A model generated the notes under the pieces. It did no database searches. It saw only the letters and a list, made by a program, of their open reading frames with translations, and was not told the DNA's origin. Shown piece after piece: positions 1 to 11,813 of a stretch of 64,000 nucleotides of DNA. Location: the NCBI GenBank assembly GCA_018340375.1, contig JAFFJZ010000002.1, positions 15,890,001 to 15,954,000 of the forward strand. Reading direction: 5' to 3'. Within the stretch, counting starts at the first letter, position 1. Every line of letters starts with the position of its first letter. The stretch is from Gonatopus flavifemur. Taxonomy: Eukaryota > Arthropoda > Insecta > Hymenoptera > Dryinidae. The translations under genes and the position numbers were made by a program.

Positions 1-201
1 AATTTTAAACGCTAAACGTTAAATTGTCGTATAGCGTATAGGAAAATTCAGTTATTCATTCGTAATTTCTCGTATTTTTATGGAAAAATCCATTTTTCAA
101 ACCTTCGTGTTTCTGGTTTAGCAAGCAAAGTAAGAAAGAGTAGGATATTTTTTTCTCTGCGTAGAAAATATGATTTTCATAAAATAAAAACAATTTTCTG
201 T
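1..201. other. Unique AT-rich flank
   Basis: Non-coding sequence left of the first long direct repeat. I see no gene, splice-supported exon or repeat here. It marks the left outside flank of the composite element, because it is not repeated before the second copy at 9198. Confidence 0.5.
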
Positions 202-494
202 AAAAAAAAAAGAGTGGATCCTTTTGGACATCACTAATTATCGTAAAGTATATGAAAAGTTCAAAACTCGAATGCGAAGGTGAGTTTTTGGAACTATCAC
301 CTCATTATAAAACGTATGGGAAGTTTTCTGAATGTTCATAAGAAGTTCTAGAGACAAAGTTCGGTGTTCGGGTGAGCAATAACAGAAATTTATTCTCCTA
401 AGGGTTGAAATAATTAACTCACATGATTTCCATTTGATTTTTAGAAGAATCGTTCCTATAGGATCAATGATTTTTCCAGGAATCTCTACTCTCT

Positions 495-750
495 GAATCT
501 GGAAGAGTGAAAAATCACGCATTTCACTCTACTAAGTCTCAGAAGTGAGTCAGTTCACTTCGAGTGGGATTTTCACTCGTTTCGAGTGAACTTTCACTCT
601 TTTAGAGTGGAAAATTCCCTCTAAAATTGAAGTGACTGTGAGTTTCTGACCTAAAACCTCAGACTTCCACTCTAAAAGAGTGGGAATTTCGAACTGGGAA
701 CTCGAAATTTCGACAAGCTCACTTCTGGCTGCCGAAAAAGTGAAATCTCA
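495..750. repeat. GAGTG/CACTC fold-back in copy 1
   Basis: Short alternating inverted motifs (AGAGTGAAAA, TTTCACTC, CGAGTGAA, TTTTAGAGTGG, CCACTCTAAAAGAG) give several local hairpins. The same block, with a few small indels, lies at about 9490-9745 in copy 2. Confidence 0.6.
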
Positions 751-1220
751 CTTTCAAGGTTGAAAAAAAGCCGGCTCTCTTTTGAATATCATCCGAACCA
801 ATGGATCAAATTGTTTAAAATGGTCCAAATCGGTCAAATTTGGTCAGGATTAGTAAAAATTGGTAACAATGTTGAAATTTCTCATTTTAATCGTGTTATA
901 ATACATTCACATTGTGTATGGAATAGGATTACACAGATTACTCTGGTTCAAGTCACATAGCGATTCAGAAGAAAATGTTTCCAGTATGAAACATTTAGGA
1001 TTCTGCGAAAGGATATGTGTACAGTGGCAACTCTCTATAAGCGTTCTAGTTATGATCCGATAGTGGTCCCATATAAGTTTCATCCTAGTCGATTGAGAAC
1101 TGTGAGAATTTTTTTTTGCGATCCGCATTATTTGACAATAGGTGTCTTTATCATCTAAATTCTGCTGAAACTCACGTGAAACCATTACAGAACCGTCATT
1201 GAAGCACGGTATAACCCAGG

Positions 1221-1700
1221 TAGGAAATGCCAATATTGACAACTGGCCAATGGTTGGCAAAATACTGGGCTGCCAAGCATCGCGAACCAATATTGGTCCA
1301 ATATACAACCGTTGTTCATTCTAGAAACCATACCGGATTTCATAGGAAATGCCAATATGACAACTGGTGCAAGCTTGGCAAAATATTGGGCTGCCAAACA
1401 TGGCGAACCAATATCAACCCAATATAAAACCGTTTGTTATTTGAGAACCCACACCATGTTTCATAAGGAATGCCTATACAACAAGTGGTTGAAGAATTGG
1501 CAAAACATTAAGCTGTCAAGCATGGTGAACCAATATCGGCCCAATATCAAACCATTTGTTGTTTGAGAATCTATACCACATTTCGTAGGGAATGTCATTA
1601 CAACGAGTGGTTGAAGCTTGGCAAAACATTAAACTGTCAAGCATGGTGAATCAATATTGGGCCAATGAACAACCAATGTTTATTTGAGAACCTATGCCAC
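1221..1700 (+). repeat. ~120-bp imperfect tandem repeats in copy 1
   Basis: Four units start near 1221, 1344, 1463 and 1587 with TAGGAAATGCC-like sequence. Each runs through a TTGGCAAAA(C/T)A block, a CAAGCATGG block and a CCAATAT block, then TTTGAGAACC. The short reading frames here are by-products of this repetition. The same array is at about 10213-10690. Confidence 0.75.
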
Positions 1701-2820
1701 ATCTCCATGTTTGTGATTTTTACAGAGCTGTACCGATATCCCTGCTGAAAATCTTATCGTTTTCTATGGGAAATTTTTAGCAGGGATGGCATGAAAAATG
1801 ACGTCATTTGTTTCTCCAACAAGTTTGTTTGAAGAATCAGGTTGAAGCATGGCAAAAGTTAATACACACAACTTGGGCCAGGTCCGGTTTAATCGTATGA
1901 GCCAAGCTCCAAAATACTCATAATACATATATCATGAGACATTGGGCCATGCTTGGTATTGCATTCTGGTTCAATATTGAGTACCAAGCCTGGCACGAGG
2001 TCATCATCCCAAGCTTTCACCAAGCTTGGGCTATTTTTTCTCATGGATTCTGGCCGAATATAAGTCATAATTGGGCCAAGCTTGGGCCATTGGATAATTC
2101 CTACCTGGGAATTTTCATAACAATTATTGGTTAGTTAATTAGAAGCGAGGAAGCAGTGTGTTAATTATTCGCAAAGATTTTCTCATGTGGTTTTGATTTT
2201 TCTGTTTGTCTGAAAACTTTTAAGACCTTCTGGAATGCAATTTTTTTGCGTGAACATTTTTGACCAATTTAAACCATTTCCACCAAGAATTTCACAAAAA
2301 TCCAGGCCGGCGAAAATTGGTTGAAACCAACATCAAAACCAGCGATGGTTCAAATGGTTTCAACCCTGCTTACTCTAAAAATTTCAGAGAGTATTTTACA
2401 AATACAATTGACATTCTTTACGAGTAAGAATTCCAAATTTGTTCTGATCCGAACGAATCATCCGATACGGCGCAACCCATTTATTCTTATTTTTACTTCT
2501 CAACCGTGAATTATCTTATGCAGCTTGATACATACCCGTACCTGATATCTCAATTATTTTAATTTTAAGGCTCGCAGCTCTCTGTCCACTTTCAAATACT
2601 TGCCTTTGGGTATTTGTAAATGTAACGTAAATGTATTGCGTACTGGTTACGTGTACACATAAGGTTGTATAGCATATACCATTTCAGTTGACAGGATAAA
2701 TATAATTTACCGTGTGGATGCTTCAACGTAGGTTGCGGTTATCTGTACCACGACAGACCAACGCGCAGCGCTTCCGGTTTTAAGATCAGGGTTTCAAGTA
2801 TTCTAAGTAAAGACTTTCTG

Positions 2821-3289
2821 GTGTCTGTGAAGTTGGCATATCAAATGTCAGCATCGCACAAAAAAGCACCAGTTCTAGTCGCATCCACTATAGTTCTACA
2901 GTTCTTGATAAGTTACAACAATAGTTCCGGGTAAATTTGTGAAAAAAATCGATTTTGAAAAAATGATATGCTAAGTTCTTCTACAATATGACAGCATCGC
3001 AGGGGTAATGGAAGGAAATTGACTATATCTAGGAGTTCTAGGGATGATTGGGATGCGAGGATGTCGAAACAAGGGAGTTCTGATGCTAGGAGTGCTTAAG
3101 AAATTTTTTTCGGGAATTAAATGAAGAGACATGAGGAGTTCTTCTACGATGTAGTAGCAGCGCAGGTGAAACCGCTGGAAGTGGACTATATCTCGGAGTT
3201 CTACGGCTGATTGGCATGTGAGGATGTCAAAGAACGAGAGTTCTGATGTTGGGAGTAATCAGGGAGTCAATTGGGAGTCCCAGAGGATC
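2821..3289 (+). repeat. Two ~130-bp imperfect repeats leading into the minisatellite
   Basis: About 2968-3095 and 3136-3265 align with each other: both have AGTTCTTCTAC, then AGCA(T/G)CGCAGG, then GACTATATCT, GGAGTTCTA, GAGGATGTC and GAGTTCTGATG. The GAGTTCTGA piece and the following CAGCATATCATTG match the 31-bp unit that takes over after about 3290, so this looks like the seed of the array. A diverged relative sits at 15313-16015. Confidence 0.7.
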
Positions 3290-3879
3290 GGGAGTTCCGA
3301 CCAGCATATCATTGAGAATCGAGAGTTCTGATCAGCATATCCTAGAGAATCGATAGTACTGACCAGCATATCATGAAAAATCGATAGTTCTGACCAGCAT
3401 ATCGTTGAATATCAACAGTTCTGAGCAGCAAATCATTGGGAATCAATTGTTCTGACCAGCATATCATGGAAAATCGATAGTTCTGACCAGCATATCATGG
3501 AAAATCAATAGATCTGACCAGCATATCATAGAAAATCGATAGTTCTGACCAGCATATCATGGAAAATGGAGAGTTCTGACCAGCATATCATGGAAAATGG
3601 GGAGTTCTGATGAGCATATCATAGAAAATCGATAGTTCTGACCAGCATATCATGGAAAATGGGGAGTTCTGATGAGCATATCATAGAAGATCGATAGTTC
3701 TGACCAGCATATCATGGAGAATCGATAGTTCTGACCAGCATATCATAGAAAATCGATAGTTCTGACCAGCATATCATAGAAAATCGATAGTTCTGAGCAG
3801 CATATCATGGAAAATGGAGAGTTCTGACCAGCATATCATAAAAAATCGATAGTTCTGACCAGCATATCATAGAAAATCG

Positions 3880-6112
3880 ATAGTTCTGACCAGCATATCA
3901 TGGAAAATCAATAGTTCTGACCAGCATATCATGGAGAATCGATAGTTCTGACCAGCATATCATGGAGAATCGATAGTTCTGACCAGCATATCATGGAAAA
4001 TCAATAGTTCTGACCAGCATATCATGGAAAATCAATAGTTCTGACCAGCATATCATGGAAAATGGGGAGTTCTGATGAGCATATCATAGAAAATCGATAG
4101 TTCTGACCAGCATATCATGGAGAATCGATAGTTCTGACCAGCATATCATGGAAAATGGAGAGTTCTGATGAGCATATAATATAAAATCGATAGTTCTGAT
4201 CGGCATACCATAGAAAATCGATAGTTCTGACCAGCATATCATAGAAAATCGATAGTCCTGACCAGCATATCATGGAAAATCGATAGTTCTGACCAGCATA
4301 TCATAGAAAATCGATAGTTCTGAGCAGCATATCATGGAAAATCAATAGTTCTGACCAGCATATCATAGAAAATCAATAGTTCTGATCGGCATATCATGGG
4401 AAATGGAGAGTTCTGATGAGCATATCATGGAAAATGGAGAGTTCTGACCAGCATATCATAGAAAATCGATAGTTCTGATCGGCATATCATGGAAAATGGA
4501 GAGTTCTGATGAGCATATCATGGAAAATGGAGAGTTCTGACCAGCATATCATGGAAAATCGGTAGTTCTGACCAGCATATCATGGAAAATCGATAGTTCT
4601 GATCAGCATATCATAGAGAATGAAGGGTTCTGATGAGCATATCATAGAAAATCGATAGTTCTGATCGGCATATCATGGAAAATGGAGAGTTCTGATGAGC
4701 ATATCATATAAAATCGATAGTTCTGATCGGCATACCATAGAAAATCGATAGTTCTGACCAGCATATCATAGAGAATGAAGAGTTCTGATGAGCATATCAT
4801 AGAAAATCGATAGTTCTGACCAGCATATCATGGAGAATCGATAGTTCTGACCAGCATATCATAGAGAATGAAGAGTTCTGATGAGCATATCATAGAGAAT
4901 CGATAGTTCTGGTCGGCATACTATAGAAAATCGATAGTTCTGACCAGCATATCATAGTGAATCGATAGTTCTCACCCAGCATATCATAGGCAATCGACAG
5001 TTCCGACCAGCAAATCATAGAAAGTGGAGAGTTCTGATGAGCATATCATAGAAAATCGATAGTTCTGATCGGCATATCATAGAGAATCGATAGTCTCGAC
5101 CAGCATATCATTGGAAATCGATAGTTCTGACCAGCATATCATAGAAAATGAATAGTTCTGACCAGCATATCATAGAAAATCGATAGTTCTGACCAGCATA
5201 TCATGGAGAATCGATAGTTCTGACCAGCATATCATAGAGAATGAAGAGTTCTGATGAGCATATCATAGAGAATCGATAGTTCTGACCAGCATATCATAGA
5301 AAATCGACAGTTCTGACCAGCATATCATAGAAAATTGATAGTTCTGATCGGCATATCATAGAAAATCGATAGTTCTCACCAGCATATCATAGGCAATCGA
5401 CAGTTCCGACCAGCCGATCATAGAAAGTGGAGAGTTCTGATGAGCATATCATAGAAAATCGAGCGTTCTGATCGGCATATCATAGAAAATTGATAGTTCC
5501 GACCGGCATATCATTGGAAATCGATAGTTCTGACCAGCATATCATAGAAAATCGATAGTTCTGACCAGCATATCATTAAAAATCGATAGTTCTGACCAGC
5601 ATATCATGGAAAATGGAGAATTCTGATCGGCATATCATAGAGAATCGATAGTTCTGGTCGGCATACCATAGAAAATCGATAGTTCTGACCAGCATATCAT
5701 AGTGAATCGATAGTTCTCACCAGCATATCATAGGCAATCGACAGTTCCGACCAGCAAATCATAGAAAGTGGAGAGTTCTGATGAGCATATCATAGAAAAT
5801 CGATAGTTCTGATCGGCATATCATAGAAAATCGATAGTTCCGACCAGCATATCATTGGAAATCGATAGTTCTGACCAGCATATCATAGAAAATGAATAGG
5901 TCTGACCAGCATATCATAGAAAATCGATAGTTCTGACCAGCATATCATGGAGATTCGATAGTTCTGACCAGCATATCATAGAAAATCGATAGTTCTGATT
6001 GGCATATCATAGAAAATCGATAGTTCCGACCAGCATATCATAGAAAATCGATAGTTCTGACCAGGATATCATAGAAAATCGATAGTTCTGACCAGCATAT
6101 CATTAAAAATCG
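3880..6112 (+). repeat. Higher-order repeat of the minisatellite, copy A
   Basis: The ordered series of unit variants here recurs about 2,233 bp later. Landmarks: the TGGAAAATCAATAG unit at 3901 and 6134, GATCGGCATACC at 4198 and 6431, CAGTTCCGACCAGCCGATC at 5401 and 7632. The offset is about 2231-2233 until copy B gains one 31-bp unit near 7790. Confidence 0.85.
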
Positions 6113-8390
6113 ATAGTTCTGACCAGCATATCATGGAAAATCAATAGTTCTGACCAGCATATCATGGAGAATCGATAGTTCTGACCAGCATATCATGGAG
6201 AATCGATAGTTCTGACCAGCATATCATGGAAAATCAATAGTTCTGACCAGCATATCATGGAAAATCAATAGTTCTGACCAGCATATCATGGAAAATGGGG
6301 AGTTCTGATGAGCATATCATAGAAAATCGATAGTTCTGACCAGCATATCATGGAGAATCGATAGTTCTGACCAGCATATCATGGAAAATGGAGAGTTCTG
6401 ATGAGCATATAATATAAAATCGATAGTTCTGATCGGCATACCATAGAAAATCGACAGTTCTGACCAGCATATCATAGAAAATCGATAGTCCTGACCAGCA
6501 TATCATGGAAAATCGATAGTTCTGACCAGCATATCATAGAAAATCGATAGTTCTGAGCAGCATATCATGGAAAATCAATAGTTCTGACCAGCATATCATA
6601 GAAAATCAATAGTTCTGATCGGCATATCATGGGAAATGGAGAGTTCTGATGAGCATATCATGGAAAATGGAGAGTTCTGACCAGCATATCATAGAAAATC
6701 GATAGTTCTGATCGGCATATCATGGAAAATGGAGAGTTCTGATGAGCATATCATGGAAAATGGAGAGTTCTGACCAGCATATCATGGAAAATCGGTAGTT
6801 CTGACCAGCATATCATGGAAAATCGATAGTTCTGATCAGCATATCATAGAGAATGAAGGGTTCTGATGAGCATATCATAGAAAATCGATAGTTCTGATCG
6901 GCATATCATGGAAAATGGAGAGTTCTGATGAGCATATCATATAAAATCGATAGTTCTGATCGGCATACCATAGAAAATCGATAGTTCTGACCAGCATATC
7001 ATAGAGAATGAAGAGTTCTGATGAGCATATCATAGAAAATCGATAGTTCTGACCAGCATATCATGGAGAATCGATAGTTCTGACCAGCATATCATAGAGA
7101 ATGAAGAGTTCTGATGAGCATATCATAGAGAATCGATAGTTCTGGTCGGCATACTATAGAAAATCGATAGTTCTGACCAGCATATCATAGTGAATCGATA
7201 GTTCTCACCCAGCATATCATAGGCAATCGACAGTTCCGACCAGCAAATCATAGAAAGTGGAGAGTTCTGATGAGCATATCATAGAAAATCGATAGTTCTG
7301 ATCGGCATATCATAGAGAATCGATAGTCTCGACCAGCATATCATTGGAAATCGATAGTTCTGACCAGCATATCATAGAAAATGAATAGTTCTGACCAGCA
7401 TATCATAGAAAATCGATAGTTCTGACCAGCATATCATGGAGAATCGATAGTTCTGACCAGCGTATCATAGAATGAAGAGTTCTGATGAGCATATCATAGA
7501 GAATCGATAGTTCTGACCAGCATATCATAGAAAATCGACAGTTCTGACCAGCATATCATAGAAAATTGATAGTTCTGATCGGCATATCATAGAAAATCGA
7601 TAGTTCTCACCAGCATATCATAGGCAATCGACAGTTCCGACCAGCCGATCATAGAAAGTGGAGAGTTCTGATGAGCATATCATAGAAAATCGAGCGTTCT
7701 GATCGGCATATCATAGAAAATTGATAGTTCCGACCGGCATATCATTGGAAATCGATAGTTCTGACCAGCATATCATAGAAAATCGATAGTTCTGACCAGG
7801 ATATCATAGAAAATCGATAGTTCTGACCAGCATATCATTAAAAATCGATAGTTCTGACCAGCATATCATGGAAAATGGAGAATTCTGATCGGCATATCAT
7901 AGAGAATCGATAGTTCTGGTCGGCATACCATAGAAAATCGATAGTTCTGACCAGCATATCATAGTGAATCGATAGTTCTCACCAGCATATCATAGGCAAT
8001 CGACAGTTCCGACCAGCAAATCATAGAAAGTGGAGAGTTCTGATGAGCATATCATAGAAAATCGATAGTTCTGATCGGCATATCATAGAAAATCGATAGT
8101 TCCGACCAGCATATCATTGGAAATCGATAGTTCTGACCAGCATATCATAGAAAATGAATAGGTCTGACCAGCATATCATAGAAAATCGATAGTTCTGACC
8201 AGCATATCATGGAGATTCGATAGTTCTGACCAGCATATCATAGAAAATCGATAGTTCTGATTGGCATATCATAGAAAATCGATAGTTCCGACCAGCATAT
8301 CATAGAAAATCGATAGTTCTGACCAGGATATCATAGAAAATCGATAGTTCTGACCAGCATATCATTAAAAATCGATAGTTCTGACCAGCA
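6113..8390 (+). repeat. Higher-order repeat of the minisatellite, copy B
   Basis: Second copy of the ~2.23-kb block, with few substitutions, a 3-bp loss near 7469 and an extra unit near 7790. It ends where the distinctive ATCGTTGAATATCAAC unit appears at 8392; the same unit is at 3401, before copy A, so similar variants bracket the duplicated block. Confidence 0.8.
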
Positions 8391-8646
8391 TATCGTTGAA
8401 TATCAACAGTTCTGACCAGCAAATCATTGGGAATCAATTGTTCTGATCAGCATATCATGGAAAATCGATAGTTCTGACCAGCATATCATAGAAAATCGAT
8501 AGTTCTGACCAACATATCATAGAAAATCGATAGTTCTGACCGGCATATCATAGAGGATCGACAGTTCTGACCAGGATCTCATGGGAAATGGAGAGTTCTG
8601 ACCAGCATATCATGGAAAATGGAGAGGTCTGATGAGCATATCATAG

Positions 8647-9197
8647 AACTGTCGATTTTCAAGGATATGCTGATCAGAACTCTTCATTTCTGATGATTTG
8701 CTGGTCAGAACCATCGATTCTCTATGATATGCTGGTCAGAACTATTGATTTCCTATGTTATGCTGGTGAGAATTATCGATTTTATTTGATATGCAGGTCA
8801 GAACTATCGATTTTCTATGATATGCCGATCAGAACTATCGATTTCTATGATATGCTCATCAGAACTCTCCACTTTCGATGATTTGCTGGTCGGAACTGTC
8901 GATTTTCTATGATATGCCGATCAGAACTATCGATTTTCTATGATATGCTAGTCAGAACTATTGATTTTCCATGATATGCTGGTCAGAACTATCGATTTTG
9001 TTGGATATTCTTGTATGAACTGTCGATTTTGGTTTTTTTGCTGATGAGAACTATCGATTTGCATTGATATGCTGGTCGGAACTATCGATTTCTAGGGATG
9101 CTGATCAGAACTATGGATAATCAATGATTTGCTGAACAGAACTGTCGATTTTCAAGGATATGCTGGTCAGAACTCTTCATTTCTGATGATTTGCTAT
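8647..9197 (-). repeat. 31-bp minisatellite, inverted segment
   Basis: At about 8647 the array flips strand: units now read GAACTATCGATTTTC, then TATGATATGCTGGTC. The flip follows ATGAGCATATCATAGAAC directly. A ~50-bp block containing TTTTCAAGGATATGCTG and AACTCTTCATTTCTGATG occurs at both ends of this segment (about 8655-8703 and 9142-9192). The frame at 8693-8881 is an artefact of the repeat. These units are more diverged than those of the forward array. Confidence 0.9.
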
Positions 9198-11813
9198 AAA
9201 AAAAGAGTGGATCCTTTTGGACATCACTAATTATCGTCAAGTATATGAAAAGTTCAAAACTCGAATGCGAAGGTGAGTTTTTGGAACTATCACCTCATTA
9301 TAAAACGTATGGGAAGTTTTCTGAATGTTCATAAGAAGTTCTAGAGACAAAGTTCGGTGTTCGGGTGAGCAATAACAGAAATTTATTCTCCTAAGGGTTG
9401 AAATAATTAACTCACATGATTTCCATTTGATTTTTAGAAGAATCGTTCCTATAGGATCAATGATTTTTCCAGGAATCTCTACTCTCTGAATCTGGAAGAG
9501 TGAAAAATCACGCATTTCACTCTACTAAGTCTCAGAAGTGAGTCAGTTCACTTCGAGTGGGATTTTCACTCGTTTCGAGTGAACTTTCACTCTTTTAGAG
9601 TGGAAAATTCTCTAAAATTGAAGTGACTGTGAGTTTCTGACCTAAAACCTCAGACTTCCACTCTAAAAAGAGTGGGAATTTCAAACTAGAACTCAGAGAA
9701 ATTTCGACAAGCTCACTTCTGGCTGCCGAAAAAGTGAAATCTCACTTTCAAGGTTGAAAAAAAGCCGGCTCTCTTTTGAATATCATCCGAACCAATGGAT
9801 CAAATTGTTTAAAATGGTCCAAATCGGTCAAATTTGGTCAGGATTAGTAAAAATTGGTAACAATGTTGAAATTTCTCATTTTAATCGTGTTATAATACAT
9901 TCACATTGTGTATGGAATAGGATTACACAGATTACTCTGGTTCAAGTCACATAGCGATTCAGAAGAAAATGTTTCCAGTATGAAACATTTAGGATTTTGC
10001 GAAAGGATATGTGTACAGTGGCAACTCTCTATAAGCGTTCTAGTTATGATCCGATAGTGGTCCCATATAAGTTTCATCCTAGTCGATTGAGAACTGTGAG
10101 AATTTTTTTTTGCGATCCGCATTATTTGACAATAGGTGTCTTTATCATCTAAATTCTGCTGAAACTCACGTGAAACCATTACAGAACCGTCATTGAAGCA
10201 CGATATAACCCAGGTAGGAAATGCCAATATTGACAACTGGCCAATGGTTGGCAAAATACTGGGCTGCCAAGCATCGCGAGCCAATATTGGTCCAATATAC
10301 AACCGTTGTTCATTCTAGAAACCATACCGGATTTCATAGGAAATGCCAATATGACAACTGGTGCAAGCTTGGCAAAATATTGGGCTGCCAAACATGGCGA
10401 ACCAATATCAACCCAATATAAAACCGTTTGTTATTTGAGAACCCACACCATGTTTCATAAGGAATGCCTATACAACAAGTGGTTGAAGAATTGGCAAAAC
10501 ATTAAGCTGTCAAGCATGGTGAACCAATATCGGCCCAATATCAAACCATTTGTTGTTTGAGAATCTATACCACATTTCGTAGGGAATGTCATTACAACGA
10601 GTGGTTGAAGCTTGGCAAAACATTAAACTGTCAAGCATGGTGAATCAATATTGGGCCAATGAACAACCAATGTTTATTTGAGAACCTATGCCACATCTCC
10701 ATGTTTGTGATTTTTACAGAGCTGTTCCGATATCCCTGCTGAAAATCTTATCGTTTTCTATGGGAAATTTTTAGCAGGGATGGCATGAAAAATGACGTCA
10801 TTTTTTTCTCCAACAAGTTTGTTTGAAGAATCAGGTTGAAGCATGGCAAAAGTTAATACACACAACTTGGGCCAGGTCCGGTTTAATCGTATGAGCCAAG
10901 CTCCAAAATACTCATAATACATATATCATGAGACATTGGGCCATGCTTGGTATTGCATTCTGGTTCAATATTGAGTACCAAGCCTGGCACGAGGTCATCA
11001 TCCCAAGCTTTCACCAAGCTTGGGCTATTTTTTCTCATGGATTCTGGCCGAATATAAGTCATAATTGGGCCAAGCTTGGGCCATTGGATAATTCCTACCT
11101 GGGAATTTTCATAACAATTATTGGTTAGTTAATTAAAAGCGAGGAAGCAGTGTGTTAATTATTCGCAAAGATTTTCTCATGTGGTTTTGATTTTTCTGTT
11201 TGTCTGAAAATTTTTAAGACCTTCTGGAATGCAATTTTTTTGCGTGAACATTTTTGACCAATTTAAACCATTTCCACCAAGAATTTCACAAAAATCCAGG
11301 CCGGCGAAAATTGGTTGAAACCAACATCAAAACCAGCGATGGTTCAAATGGTTTCAACCCTGCTTACTCTAAAATTTCAGAGAGTATTTTACAAATACAA
11401 TTGACATTCTTTACGAGTAAGAATTCCAAATTTGTTCTGATCCGAACGAATCATCCGATACGGCGCAACCCATTTATTCTTATTTTTACTTCTCAACCGT
11501 GAATTATCTTATGCAGCTTGATACATACCCGTACCTGATATCTCAATTATTTTAATTTTAAGGCTCGCAGCTCTCTGTCCACTTTCAAATACTTGCCTTT
11601 GGGTATTTGTAAATGTAACGTAAATGTATTGCGTACTGGTTACGTGTACACATAAGGTTGTATAGCATATACCATTTCAGTTGACAGGATAAATATAATT
11701 TACCGTGTGGATGCTTCAACGTAGGTTGCGGTTATCTGTACCACGACAGACCAACGCGCAGCGCTTCCGGTTTTAAGATCAGGGTTTCAAGTATTCTAAG
11801 TAAAGACTTTCTG
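9198..11813 (+). repeat. Long direct repeat, copy 2 (2.6 kb)
   Basis: Same content and order as 202-2820, including the fold-back (about 9490-9745), the ~120-bp tandem units (about 10213-10690) and the CCAAGCTTGGGCC stretch (about 10855-11090). It starts straight after the inverted minisatellite and ends at TTTCTG; the next base (11814) begins unrelated sequence. A 1-bp difference near 11371 extends one short frame compared with copy 1, as expected of non-coding DNA. Confidence 0.9.

Larger units (their letters stand above)
202..2820 (+). repeat. Long direct repeat, copy 1 (2.6 kb)
   Basis: This segment recurs at 9198-11813 in the same orientation, beginning at an A-run followed by AGAGTGGATCC and ending at AGTAAAGACTTTCTG. 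By eye the copies differ at only about a dozen to twenty places, for example CTGCG/TTGCG near 1005/9999, TGTACCG/TGTTCCG near 1730/10724 and an A-run length change near 2378/11371. The unit holds a fold-back rich in GAGTG/CACTC (about 495-750), about four ~120-bp tandem repeats (1221-1700) and a CCAAGCTTGGGCC-rich stretch (1860-2110). No reading frame in it looks like a known protein. It could be a terminal repeat of a large non-autonomous element or half of a recent segmental duplication; it lacks clean TG...CA ends. Confidence 0.9.
3290..8646 (+). repeat. 31-bp minisatellite array, forward orientation
   Basis: Tandem units of 31 bp, about 170 by length, built from GACCAGCATATCAT, then AGAAAATCGATAG, then TTCT. 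There are sub-types: GACCAGC, GATGAGC and GATCGGC starts; TAGAAAATCGATAG and TGGAAAATGGAGAG middles. GATGAGC often follows GGAGAGTTCT. There are no unique spacers, so this is not a CRISPR array. The length is not a multiple of three, so no frame stays open across it. It sits between the two 2.6-kb direct repeats. Confidence 0.95.

Noticed and set aside
3290..8646. CRISPR-like regular array
   Set aside because: Units abut each other without unique spacers, vary internally, and the rest of the window is eukaryotic. It is a minisatellite.
8693..8881. 62-codon frame with repeated MICWSEPS/DMLVRTIDF-like sequence as a repeat protein
   Set aside because: It is a translation of the inverted 31-bp units; 31 is not a multiple of three, so the frame drifts and stays open only by chance.
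202..11813. Complete LTR retrotransposon with 2.6-kb LTRs
   Set aside because: No gag or pol, no convincing primer-binding site after 2820, no TG...CA ends, and the A-run that could be a polypurine tract also precedes copy 1.
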